A stretch of 39,735 nt of DNA from NCBI RefSeq assembly GCF_000422265.1, contig NZ_AULL01000003.1:1-39735 (forward strand). The letters run 5' to 3'. Below the pieces are notes generated by a model that searched no databases, had not been told where the DNA came from, and was given only the letters and a program-made list of their open reading frames with translations. The position numbers and the translations under genes are program-made. This DNA is from Kaistella palustris DSM 21579 (lineage in GTDB: Bacteria > Bacteroidota > Bacteroidia > Flavobacteriales > Weeksellaceae). Shown here piece by piece: positions 6,631 to 14,436 of the stretch (its first letter is position 1; every line of letters begins with the position of its first letter).

Positions 6631-8166
6631 ATGGCCGAATCTCAATTGTGGGATAAGATTTCCCAAATACCATCAGATAGCTTTATAGCGGACGTGAAAG
6701 AAGGGAAAGTTCCTGAATTACCTTTTTATATCGTTGATCAAGAAGATGCTAAAAGTAATATTAAAGCTAAAATTGACACGATAAAGAAAGAACGCTTTCA
6801 AACTTCAATTATTACTGCTTACTATGGAAATGGTAAAACTAATATTTTGAAATATCTATCTCTTTATTATAAAAAACAAGAAGATATTAGGGTATTATAT
6901 TCTCGAGCTGATGTAGATAATTTTGATATCATACTTAATCTACTAAAAATAATAGAAGATAACTTTACAGACTATATCATTGAAAGTGTTAAAAAATTTG
7001 TTGAGGAAGACTTTGATTATTCATCACTTGCAAATAATTATAGTGATAATTTTAGTGCGATTGAAGAATATACGAAAAAACTATTTTCTTCTAATGATAT
7101 ATCCGTAATTAAAAATGTCTTTTATCTCGGTACTGGAAGATTAAATAGTAAAAGATATTTTGATAAGCACGAATTGCGTCAATTAAGAGATTATGAACGG
7201 AGAGAAGTATTGGTTTTGTTTTTAAACATATTATCCCAAACAGGCAAATACGTTATTTTTTGTATTGATGAAGTAGAGAAAATTCGAGAAAAATCTAAAA
7301 CTAGATTTTCTCATTTTTTGACCTCTTTAAGGGAACTAATTGATCTTTCGAATAAAGTCAACGGTCATTATTTAATTCTAGCACTAACTGAAGATGTCTC
7401 TAGTAATCTTATTCAAACAACTAATGAACCCTTATATCAAAGAATAGCTAAACACATAATTGCTATAAATCCAATTACAGAGAAAAAGGATAAAGAAGCT
7501 TTAATTGATTATTTAAAAGAGTTGTTTAGTTCTGAAGAAGACACTAACGAAGTGTTAAAGAAATTGTCAAAAGAAACAGATGTCACAAGTAATAGATTAC
7601 TAATACAAAGAATTTCAGATATACTTTTTGGAAAAACTGAAAAGCAGAGTTTTGAAAAACAATTAAAAGATAATTCTCTTCTTGAAATTTTTAACGAAAC
7701 TAAAAGAGATCTTAACATAAATGTTGATGCCTTCAAAAATATACATCGTAAGTTTTTTGATCCTTTAGAATATTATCTTGAAAGTTTCAATATTAAAATT
7801 GATGAGTTTACTAGTCAGTTGCGCTACTATTATAATTATGAAACAGATACTTTCTGCTATTTTATCTTTAGTAAGGATTTATCGGTTATTGATAATGAAA
7901 TAATGAAAGTAAAAAGCAGTATCGAATATTTAAATTTTGACAAAAAAATCTTCTTTAAGAATATTTCCATATTTGTTCCCGAATCGATGGAATTGAATTA
8001 TTCATATTTAGATAAATATGAATTCCTTAAAAATTTTAAATTAAATATAGTCGATATTGAAGATTTCGAGGATTTGTTTACTCTCTTAGAGCTATATAGA
8101 CAAAACTTTGAACATCAATCAAAGCTGAAGCCAATAATTGAAAGTTATACTAATTCCAGTTTATAG
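6631..8166 (+). CDS. P-loop (AAA-like) ATPase of the putative defence cassette
   Basis: This 511-residue cytoplasmic protein has a clear nucleotide-binding core. The Walker A-like motif is AYYGNGKTN (about 63-71), lacking the usual first glycine. The Walker B motif is YVIFCIDEVEKI (207-218, D213 and E214). A sensor-like strand, LILALTEDV, is at 248-256. The core resembles the AAA/ORC-like ATPases found in BREX and other anti-phage operons. The 200-residue C-terminal part is unrecognised and may bind partners or DNA. The gene starts 6 bp after an unknown gene and ends 1 base before the nuclease-like gene, indicating tight co-expression. By analogy, ATP hydrolysis would drive DNA scanning or licensing for the nuclease and methylase. 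This role is inferred. Confidence 0.75.
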   Translation: MAESQLWDKISQIPSDSFIADVKEGKVPELPFYIVDQEDAKSNIKAKIDTIKKERFQTSIITAYYGNGKTNILKYLSLYYKKQEDIRVLYSRADVDNFDIILNLLKIIEDNFTDYIIESVKKFVEEDFDYSSLANNYSDNFSAIEEYTKKLFSSNDISVIKNVFYLGTGRLNSKRYFDKHELRQLRDYERREVLVLFLNILSQTGKYVIFCIDEVEKIREKSKTRFSHFLTSLRELIDLSNKVNGHYLILALTEDVSSNLIQTTNEPLYQRIAKHIIAINPITEKKDKEALIDYLKELFSSEEDTNEVLKKLSKETDVTSNRLLIQRISDILFGKTEKQSFEKQLKDNSLLEIFNETKRDLNINVDAFKNIHRKFFDPLEYYLESFNIKIDEFTSQLRYYYNYETDTFCYFIFSKDLSVIDNEIMKVKSSIEYLNFDKKIFFKNISIFVPESMELNYSYLDKYEFLKNFKLNIVDIEDFEDLFTLLELYRQNFEHQSKLKPIIESYTNSSL

Positions 8167-8167
8167 T

Positions 8168-9898
8168 ATGTTTGATAACAATAATAAAATATTTGCCTAT
8201 AAAATTGCTTTAAAGCTTGATCCATATTTAGTGGCATTGTTTAATTTATGCTATGATGTGTTTATTAAATTAGAAAATATTGAGATTAATAAAGATGATA
8301 TTAAATATGCGGTAACCTTATTCTCTGAAGATTTTTACGAAAAGTTAGGAATAAATAAAGAAGAATACCTAGAACAAGATAAAGATGAGGAATATATATA
8401 TACAAAAGAGCAATTTTTTGATTCTCTGGCTGTTAATTTAAACTCATACTACTTACGAAACGAAATATTTACATCTAAACTTAAAACTAAGGAGTATCTC
8501 TATTACTTTAAAGATAAATTTACCATCTATTCCACATTATCAAAAAAAAAGGAAGTAGAAAATAGTTTGAATGATAAGTTTAAAACTATCAATATGATTG
8601 GTGAGATTACCGAAAATCTTAGCAATGAAAGACTAAAGGATTCGATAAAAAGTATTTCAACAATCTATGATTTTAATAAGGCTGGACAATATATAAAAGT
8701 GATTAGTCAAGATAATTTAAAACCTCAATTACTTTATTTAGAAGCTGATTTTTTCAATTTCGAATTACTTGAAATTGTTGAAATAGATTTCGATAACATA
8801 TGGATTAATTACGAACACGAATTGAATAATAATTTGAAATTTAATCCAGATAAGGATGAATATTTTATTGTTATCGACAAAAATTCTAATGATAAAAGTG
8901 TTGTAGGAATTAAAGTTAACAATCACATATTATTAAAATATAATGTAGATTCAAAAAATTATGTAAAAGAAGAAAAGGTTAATCAAAATTTGTGGCATTT
9001 ATTTAAAGAAACTTATTTTAAAAAGCGGTCGCAAACATTTCTATATGATTCTGAACTAATCAAGAATTTCAAAGCCAAAAGCAAGGAGGCAGATTTTAAT
9101 AAGCTTCTATGTAATCTTAAACATAATTTATACATCGATAGAGGTATAGAAATAAAAGATGAATATCAAGGTTTTTTTGAGAAGTTTATTGTTCTCAAAA
9201 ACTTGAATGATTTATTAAACTTTAATTTTTTTCTGCCGGATGAAGATGCTGAAAAGGAATTATTGGGTATTTATTCAGAGCAGAAAATAGGCAAAAAATA
9301 TAATCTGTTACATTATCTTAAGCATAAGGATGAAAAATTTACGGAAGGGTTTGTAAATTCTGAACCTCAAAAAAAAGAAAAGTTAAAAGTTAATATTTTG
9401 AAAGCTGAATTATCTTTTTATTTAGTTGAGAAGTATTATGAAGATCTTATTGAAGAATTGCTTTTAGAATTAAATATCGAATTCATAAGTAATGTTGAAC
9501 TAACTATAAACGGGCAATCAAAAGCAGAATTTGATTTCGTAATTTACAGAGATGATAATTTTTACTTCTTAGAAGCAAAAACCACACTTAATAAAGATAA
9601 TGTTTATGACACGTCTAAAAAGTATAATAATAATATTGAATATTTAAAGCAAATAGCAGATACCAATTTAGAGAACTTTTCCTTTATTCTATTAGGATTT
9701 TTAAGTGATCAAAATTTAGATAATTATAGGCACTTCTTTACAGATCCATTGTATAACAAACCAAGAGAAGGATTTGCTGTTGTACCATATAAATTTAAGT
9801 TGCCATTTTTTGGACATCAGGATTTAAATTTAGAGTGTATAGCGGAGCCGGAACTTTCAAAACTAAAAGAATTTATTAAGAATATATGCCAGATATAG
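8168..9898 (+). CDS. Large protein with C-terminal PD-(D/E)xK nuclease-like domain
   Basis: This 576-residue protein starts at the ATG at 8168, one base after the ATPase stop (TAG-T-ATG); earlier in-frame codons lie inside the ATPase gene. The N-terminal 400 residues are unrecognised and rich in Asn, Lys and aromatic residues. At 444-474 there is a PD-(D/E)xK-type core: VELTINGQ, then AEFDFVIYRDDNFYFLEAKTTL split as D456 and E469-A-K471. This pattern is typical of restriction-like endonucleases and of Card1-like families. It is the probable DNA-cutting effector of the cassette. The last 13 bp overlap the methylase start, consistent with translational coupling. The function is inferred from the motif and neighbours. 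No substrate or recognition site can be read. Confidence 0.68.
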   Translation: MFDNNNKIFAYKIALKLDPYLVALFNLCYDVFIKLENIEINKDDIKYAVTLFSEDFYEKLGINKEEYLEQDKDEEYIYTKEQFFDSLAVNLNSYYLRNEIFTSKLKTKEYLYYFKDKFTIYSTLSKKKEVENSLNDKFKTINMIGEITENLSNERLKDSIKSISTIYDFNKAGQYIKVISQDNLKPQLLYLEADFFNFELLEIVEIDFDNIWINYEHELNNNLKFNPDKDEYFIVIDKNSNDKSVVGIKVNNHILLKYNVDSKNYVKEEKVNQNLWHLFKETYFKKRSQTFLYDSELIKNFKAKSKEADFNKLLCNLKHNLYIDRGIEIKDEYQGFFEKFIVLKNLNDLLNFNFFLPDEDAEKELLGIYSEQKIGKKYNLLHYLKHKDEKFTEGFVNSEPQKKEKLKVNILKAELSFYLVEKYYEDLIEELLLELNIEFISNVELTINGQSKAEFDFVIYRDDNFYFLEAKTTLNKDNVYDTSKKYNNNIEYLKQIADTNLENFSFILLGFLSDQNLDNYRHFFTDPLYNKPREGFAVVPYKFKLPFFGHQDLNLECIAEPELSKLKEFIKNICQI

Positions 9899-10947
9899 TA
9901 TTACCTCAAACTAGATATTATGGTTCAAAAAGGAAGATAGTTGATAAAATATGGAACATCATTGTAAACGAAGCAGATCTTGAGTTTGACTCTGTATTGG
10001 ATATTTTTGGAGGCTCAGCCTCATTTTCTTACTTTGCTAAATTTCACAATAAGCAAGTTTTCTATAACGATATTTTTCAATTCAATTTTTTAATTGGGAA
10101 GAAGTTAATTGAACAAAGTACAAATGAATTAACATATGAAAATGCAATTCGGTTTTTTGAAAAAGTACCTGAGATTAATTATCTAAAGTATATTTCCGAA
10201 TATTATAATGATATATATTTTACAGATGAAGAAAATGACCAGATTGATATTTACATTCAAAATGTTATAGCTGAAGAAAATGAAAATATAAAATGCAGTG
10301 CATTATATATTCTTTTTCAAAGTTGCTTAATGAAGAGACCATATAATTTATTTCATAGAAAAAATTTGAATATGAGAGTAAATTACACTACTGGTAGTTT
10401 TGGAAACAAACAGACTTGGGAAAAAAGTTTCCAAGAGCTTTTTATAAGATTTATTAATGAATTGAATGAAGTTTGTATAGATAATGGGAGAATCAACACA
10501 GCACATAATTATACTGCATTGAACTGTCCTATTACAGCTGATTTAGTATATATTGATCCTCCATATTTCACAAAAGGGAGCTCAACTTCATATCATAGTA
10601 AGTATCATTTTCTTGAAGGGCTGGTTAATTATAATGATATACCAGACAATATTAATTTTGAAAAAAAGAATAGAGAAATTACTATAAATTCATCAAAAGA
10701 ATTTGAAAACAAAAAAAATTTCTTGAATGATTTAAGATCATTAATTAATAGACATCTTAACTCACATATTGTTATATCATATAGAAATAATGGAGTTCCT
10801 TCAATAGAACAGATTGGAGATTTGTTGAGAGGTTTTGCTGAGTTTGAAATTTTAGAGTATAATCTTGGTAAATATAATTACGCTCTAAATAAGAATAACA
10901 AGTTAAATGAAGAGGTTCTTTTTGTCTGTAAAAATATAAATCTATAG
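9886..10947 (+). CDS. D12-class N6-adenine DNA methyltransferase
   Basis: This 353-residue protein has the landmarks of Dam-like (alpha-group) adenine methylases in order. They are motif X-like TRYYGSKRK (about 9-17), SAM-binding motif I VLDIFGGSASFSYF (37-50), FYNDI (59-63) and catalytic motif IV VYIDPPYF (221-228, DPPY at 224-227). It methylates adenine N6 in DNA using S-adenosylmethionine. The start overlaps the end of the nuclease-like gene by 13 bp. In this context it most likely marks host DNA so the ATPase-nuclease partners spare it, as in restriction-modification and BREX-like systems. It is the last gene of the cassette and is followed by a strong bidirectional terminator shared with ssrA. 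Confidence 0.88.
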   Translation: MPDIVLPQTRYYGSKRKIVDKIWNIIVNEADLEFDSVLDIFGGSASFSYFAKFHNKQVFYNDIFQFNFLIGKKLIEQSTNELTYENAIRFFEKVPEINYLKYISEYYNDIYFTDEENDQIDIYIQNVIAEENENIKCSALYILFQSCLMKRPYNLFHRKNLNMRVNYTTGSFGNKQTWEKSFQELFIRFINELNEVCIDNGRINTAHNYTALNCPITADLVYIDPPYFTKGSSTSYHSKYHFLEGLVNYNDIPDNINFEKKNREITINSSKEFENKKNFLNDLRSLINRHLNSHIVISYRNNGVPSIEQIGDLLRGFAEFEILEYNLGKYNYALNKNNKLNEEVLFVCKNINL

Positions 10948-10993
10948 AACGCTATAAATTATAAATAGCACCTAAAATAGCACCTTAAAAAAT

Positions 10994-11026
10994 AAAACCC
11001 TGTAAATCAGTAATTTACAGGGTTTT
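10994..11026. terminator. Bidirectional terminator between the methylase gene and ssrA
   Basis: A perfect 14-bp inverted repeat (10994-11007 and 11013-11026; AAAACCCTGTAAAT and its complement) has a 5-base loop and A/T-rich flanks. It serves the methylase operon on plus and the tmRNA on minus; the mature tmRNA 3' end lies only 4 bases away. Confidence 0.9.
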
Positions 11027-11029
11027 AAG

Positions 11030-11426
11030 TGGAGTTGGAGGGATTCGAACCCTCGTCCAAACAAGCAATACATAAAGCTTCTACATGCTTAGTCTGTATT
11101 TAATTTTCGATGGTAAACAGAGCACAGACACCCAATTTACCACTTATCTTCTGTGGTTTTCGATCCTGAACCGAAGCTTTTCAGGACTTATTTCTGCATT
11201 GCTATGCCTCAGAATCAAACGCCGCAGAACGGAGCATTTGCGAGACATCCTGCCTCCTTACTATCTTCGGGAGAACGCTTGAATCCTACTGTAATTCAGA
11301 TTAAGCTGCAAGAGCAAACTCTTGGTCGCCAGTTAAAATTTTGTGACAAGGGATTTAAGAGATCGCGTCACGGTTCTCTGCATGCAACCTTACCCATTGA
11401 TCTTGCTGTCGAAACCAGTCAACCCC
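11030..11426 (-). ncRNA. ssrA: tmRNA (transfer-messenger RNA)
   Basis: On the minus strand the 5' end reads GGGGTTGACTGGTTTCGACA, the usual tmRNA start. The 3' end carries the T-arm GAGGGTTCGAATCCCTC and CAACTCC plus discriminator A. GGGGUUG pairs with CAACUCC to form the 7-bp acceptor stem. CCA is not encoded. The tag reading frame at 11330-11301 ends GDQEFALAA-stop, with the typical ALAA C-terminus; GGC is the likely resume codon. tmRNA rescues stalled ribosomes with SmpB and tags the nascent peptide for proteolysis. Length is about 397 nt. The AT-rich island begins directly beyond its 3' end, which fits tmRNA genes as common integration sites for mobile islands. Confidence 0.95.
11301..11330 (-). 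other. tmRNA tag-peptide coding segment
   Basis: Codons GGC GAC CAA GAG TTT GCT CTT GCA GCT TAA encode GDQEFALAA and a stop. The ALAA terminus is the degradation signal read by ClpXP-type proteases. The resume position is inferred by analogy with Bacteroidota tags such as GETNYALAA. Confidence 0.75.
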
Positions 11427-11442
11427 AATTTTTGTAAGTCCA

Positions 11443-11475
11443 CAAAGATACAAAATCGCGCCCACATTCCACAAA
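11443..11475 (-). promoter_or_regulatory. Bacteroidota-type promoter of ssrA
   Basis: On the minus strand TTTG (11475-11472) and TATCTTTG (11450-11443) are separated by 21 bp, matching the Bacteroidota sigma-A consensus TTTG and TAnnTTTG. The predicted start lies about 10 nt before the mature tmRNA 5' end, leaving a short leader for RNase P to remove. Confidence 0.78.
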
Positions 11476-11526
11476 TAAGAATTTTACAAGAAGACTCAAC
11501 AACTTACTCACTCAAAAAATTCATTT

Positions 11527-11630
11527 GGGCGTAACCTTCATGCCACCGCGAGGCCCGCGCAATTCAGGTCGGGCTTTCCGTTCCAATCCCGCTGAGGCGG
11601 GGATTTCCTCTGCAATCCCTTACGCAGACT
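11527..11630. repeat. Interspersed repeat-like element (palindromic, GC-rich)
   Basis: This GC-rich block stands out from its AT-rich surroundings. It is bounded by GCGTAA (11529-11534) and TTACGC (11620-11625), which are inverted. It contains GGGCTTTCCG and a hairpin ATCCCGC-TGA-GGCGGGGAT near 11586-11604. From memory, similar GGGCTTTCCG...ATCCC...TTACGC blocks are scattered in Flavobacteriia genomes. Only one copy is in this window, so its repeat nature is not shown here. Confidence 0.5.
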
Positions 11631-11890
11631 CCATTTCTGCAACCACTATCAAAATAAACGAAGCAATTCTGTTCCCAGAAATTTTAAAAAAGATCCGCAC
11701 GAATTGGTCAGGCTGCAAAAAAGTATGCGACATATTTTTCTTTTCTTTAAATCAATAAGTCCAACATCAAACCGTGTATTGCAGCTGCGAATTTCCGGAA
11801 CTTTAACAAAAACAAAAACGCCGTTCTCTAAATTACTCACAAAAGCCGTTAAAGTCCATTAAAGTTTTAAAGTAAAATTTTAAAGAATTA
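11631..11890. other. Non-coding stretch with TTAAAG reiterations
   Basis: No gene is seen. TTAAAG occurs at 11849, 11859, 11867 and 11880, close to helical spacing, just upstream of the promoter of the next gene. It may be a binding site array or simply AT-rich reiteration. Confidence 0.4.
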
Positions 11891-11919
11891 TTGACGCGTC
11901 CCAATATGAAATATATTTA
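11891..11919 (+). promoter_or_regulatory. Probable promoter of the tandem secreted-protein pair
   Basis: TTG (11891-11893), 18 bp, then TATATTTA (11912-11919) differ from TTTG/TAnnTTTG in only a base or so. The start codon follows at 11934, giving a very short leader. Confidence 0.45.
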
Positions 11920-11933
11920 CGTAAACAAACGGT

Positions 11934-12731
11934 ATGACGCAAAAATTACTCATTCTCTTTTTTTTCATTACCTCGCTTTCACTCTTTTCTCAGGAATATA
12001 TCTTTGGTAAAGTCTCGTCTGAACTGAGCGGCGAACTGCCGGGCGTTATCATCCTTAATGTACGCACGGATGAAAAAACACTGACCGATAAAGACGGCAA
12101 TTTTATGGTTGCTGCCAGAAATTCCGATGAGCTGAGGTTCATTAAAAATAATTTTGACCGCCTTTCGGTGAAAATAACTGCTGCTTCATTTTCCCAGCCG
12201 CTTCTGGTGTCACTGGAAAAATCGCCTTTTCTTATCGAGGAAGTGGAACTTGCTTACCATGTCAGCGGAATTCTAAAAAAAGATGTCAAGGCACTCGATG
12301 CGCCGACGCGCGTTACCGCGCTCAATTCCAGTCTGTCAGCTTATATGCTGCGTCCGCCAACCGAAGCGGCACCGGCACTTTCTACACCTTCGGCTTTTGC
12401 TCCGCGTAACTACAGCGCCGGACAGATCAATATGATTGGGCTTGCGTCTGCAGTAGCCGGTCTTTTGCGTAAAATAAAAGATCCGCCGCTCACCACAGCG
12501 AAATACGCCGAAACGCAGGCGTTTTACCGCAGGATAAAAACTACACTCGATTTAAGCTTTTACACCAATCGCGGTTTCGATGAGGAAGAAATTGACCGTT
12601 TTCTGATCTATGCGGATCAGTCTTATTCGCTGGCTAAAAAATACCGCAAAGATTTTAATATTGCGGCGATTACTGCCGACATGCTGATGGCGTATCAGGA
12701 ATATATCAAAACGCATAAAGTCGGTTCCTGA
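11934..12731 (+). CDS. Secreted protein with carboxypeptidase-regulatory-like beta-sandwich domain (copy 1)
   Basis: This 265-residue protein begins with a signal peptide (MTQKLLILFFFITSLSLFSQ). A CarboxypepD_reg/TonB-plug-associated-like domain follows at about 22-100: FGKVSSELSGELPGVIILNV, then TDKDGNFMVAARNSDELRF. This fold is common at the start of SusC-type receptors, but there is no receptor barrel here. The remaining 160 residues are unrecognised, with an Ala/Pro-rich linker at about 118-160. The next gene encodes a paralogue with the same domain order and starts inside this stop codon (TGATG), so the two arose by duplication and are co-translated. Location is periplasmic or outer-membrane associated. 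The function is unknown. Confidence 0.75.
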   Translation: MTQKLLILFFFITSLSLFSQEYIFGKVSSELSGELPGVIILNVRTDEKTLTDKDGNFMVAARNSDELRFIKNNFDRLSVKITAASFSQPLLVSLEKSPFLIEEVELAYHVSGILKKDVKALDAPTRVTALNSSLSAYMLRPPTEAAPALSTPSAFAPRNYSAGQINMIGLASAVAGLLRKIKDPPLTTAKYAETQAFYRRIKTTLDLSFYTNRGFDEEEIDRFLIYADQSYSLAKKYRKDFNIAAITADMLMAYQEYIKTHKVGS

Positions 12732-13492
12732 TGTTTCGGATCGTCTTAATGGCGTTTTTGTGTTTCGCCACAAATATTTTTGCACAGTCAGTTTCCGGTA
12801 CGGTGACCGATGAAGATCATTACGCTTTGCCAGCTGTGCTGGTTTTTAATCTGCGGACCGAACAGAAAACCTATACCGATCTCACAGGAAAATTTACGAT
12901 TGATGCAAATGAAAGTGACGAACTCCGCTTTGTCCGTGCAGGTTTCGAAAGGAATTTTACAATTATTCGTCCCATGGATCTTTCCGGCCCGTTCACAATT
13001 TCCCTTACAAGAACAGCGCAGGAAATAGAAGAGGTTCAGGTTTCTAAAATTAAACTGACCGGTGATCTGAATGTTGATTCGCGAAACCTTACTAAGGCAG
13101 ACCGGACCGCCGCCGTGGAGGCTGCAGTTGGCGTTCCCGGACCGCCGGAGAAACCCCGCGAAACCCCGGCGGATTTCAAAAAGAATGTTCTGGGAGCACT
13201 CTTGAGTTTAAGTGTTCAGCCGCAGGCGATATACGATCTGATCAGTGGCGATGCACGGCGGCAGAAAACCGCATACAGGTACGAAGATCTTCAGGACAAT
13301 ATTTCTTGGATCCAGGCGCACACCGACGAGGAATATTTTGCAAAAATGGGAATTCCAGCCGATAAGATCACCGCTTTCCTGCAGTTCTCAATGGCTGCCC
13401 AACCGGAACTCACCGCTGCCATCCGAAAGAAAAACATTTCCCGTGCGCTGTTTCTGCTGGAAGAAACGCTGCCCAAATTCCTGAATCGTTGA
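12731..13492 (+). CDS. Secreted protein with carboxypeptidase-regulatory-like domain (copy 2)
   Basis: This 253-residue paralogue of the preceding protein has a signal peptide (MFRIVLMAFLCFATNIFAQ). Its beta-sandwich domain is at about 20-100: VSGTVTDEDHYALPAVLVFN, then YTDLTGKFTIDANESDELRF. The shared phrase (N)ESDELRF/NSDELRF and the following IEEV segment align well between the copies. The C-terminal part is diverged and unrecognised, with a Pro-rich stretch at about 135-150. The ATG overlaps the previous stop by one base. It probably acts with, or has partly diverged from, copy 1 in the periplasm or at the outer membrane. Confidence 0.75.
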   Translation: MFRIVLMAFLCFATNIFAQSVSGTVTDEDHYALPAVLVFNLRTEQKTYTDLTGKFTIDANESDELRFVRAGFERNFTIIRPMDLSGPFTISLTRTAQEIEEVQVSKIKLTGDLNVDSRNLTKADRTAAVEAAVGVPGPPEKPRETPADFKKNVLGALLSLSVQPQAIYDLISGDARRQKTAYRYEDLQDNISWIQAHTDEEYFAKMGIPADKITAFLQFSMAAQPELTAAIRKKNISRALFLLEETLPKFLNR

Positions 13493-13575
13493 CGGGATTT
13501 TGATGTTAAGGGCAACGGATCTTTTATTATTTATTACCTTTAATACCAATTGTAAAATCTTTTAAAAATAACAGA

Positions 13576-14307
13576 ATGAACAGAAATATAATTGCCATCG
13601 CCATTGCCGCCGCCGGATTTATCATCGGGCTCGCTTTTCTGGGCAGCGCCATTAAAAACAGAAATAAGGCAGACAACACGATTTCCGTTACGGGATTGGG
13701 AACCAACAAATTTACATCAGACCTTATCGCCTGGAGCGGCAATTTCTCGCGGAACAGTTTTGAGCTGAAGTCTGCGTACGATGAACTTGCCAATGATAAA
13801 AAAGTGATCGAAAATTACCTGGTTTCCAAAGGAATTCCAAAAAATCAAGTAGTGTTTTCCGCGGTGGATATTCAGAAACAGTTCAATTACGGCAGTGATG
13901 CCAACGGCAGAAGTACGCAGACATTTGCAGGATATCAGCTTTCACAAACCGTTTCTATCGACAGCAAGGACGTGGCAAAAGTCGAAAACCTATCGCGGAA
14001 TATTACCGAGATCATCAACCTCGGAATTGAGTTTACCTCATCGCCGCCGAATTATTTTTACACAAAACTCGCCGATGTAAAACATCAGATGATTGCCGAT
14101 GCCACGAAGGATGCAAAGCAGCGCGCCGAAAAAATCGCTGAAAATGCGGGGGCAAAACTTGGCGATCTGAAAAAAGCTACCATGGGCGTCACCCAGATCA
14201 CCGCGCCAAATTCTACCGAAGAATATTCCTACGGTGGAACTTTCAATACTTCATCCAAAGACAAAGAAGCGAGCATTACGATAAAACTCGAATACGAAGT
14301 GAATTAG
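13576..14307 (+). CDS. SIMPL domain (DUF541/YggE-like) membrane-anchored protein
   Basis: This 243-residue protein has one N-terminal membrane segment (about 4-25) followed by a SIMPL domain. Typical features are the opening ISVTGLGTNKFTSDLIAWSG, the central VFSAVDIQKQF region, and DVKHQMIADATKDAKQRAEKIAENAGAKLG (split around residues 170-199) before a final beta-strand IKLEYEVN. YggE-like proteins are periplasmic and form oligomers. Roles in oxidative-stress tolerance have been proposed in E. coli, but the biochemical function is unsettled. It is a stand-alone gene with an 83-bp gap to the secreted-protein pair upstream and convergent genes downstream. Confidence 0.85.
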   Translation: MNRNIIAIAIAAAGFIIGLAFLGSAIKNRNKADNTISVTGLGTNKFTSDLIAWSGNFSRNSFELKSAYDELANDKKVIENYLVSKGIPKNQVVFSAVDIQKQFNYGSDANGRSTQTFAGYQLSQTVSIDSKDVAKVENLSRNITEIINLGIEFTSSPPNYFYTKLADVKHQMIADATKDAKQRAEKIAENAGAKLGDLKKATMGVTQITAPNSTEEYSYGGTFNTSSKDKEASITIKLEYEVN

Positions 14308-14436
14308 TGACTGAGGTCATCTTTTATAGACGCTCACACACTTATTTTTGAGGAAAAGATAGGTGGCTCTTCGGCCTTTTACCAATGAAGGTTTATTTAT
14401 TTAAAGGGAACGCGGCAGAAGCTAATCGGAAATGAC

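Noticed and set aside
4600..10947. Integrase or transposase in the AT-rich island
   Set aside because: No recombinase motifs were seen in any frame; if one exists it is outside the window.
11085..11534. Short plus-strand frames over the ssrA region
   Set aside because: They are antisense to tmRNA and its promoter and have no coding character.
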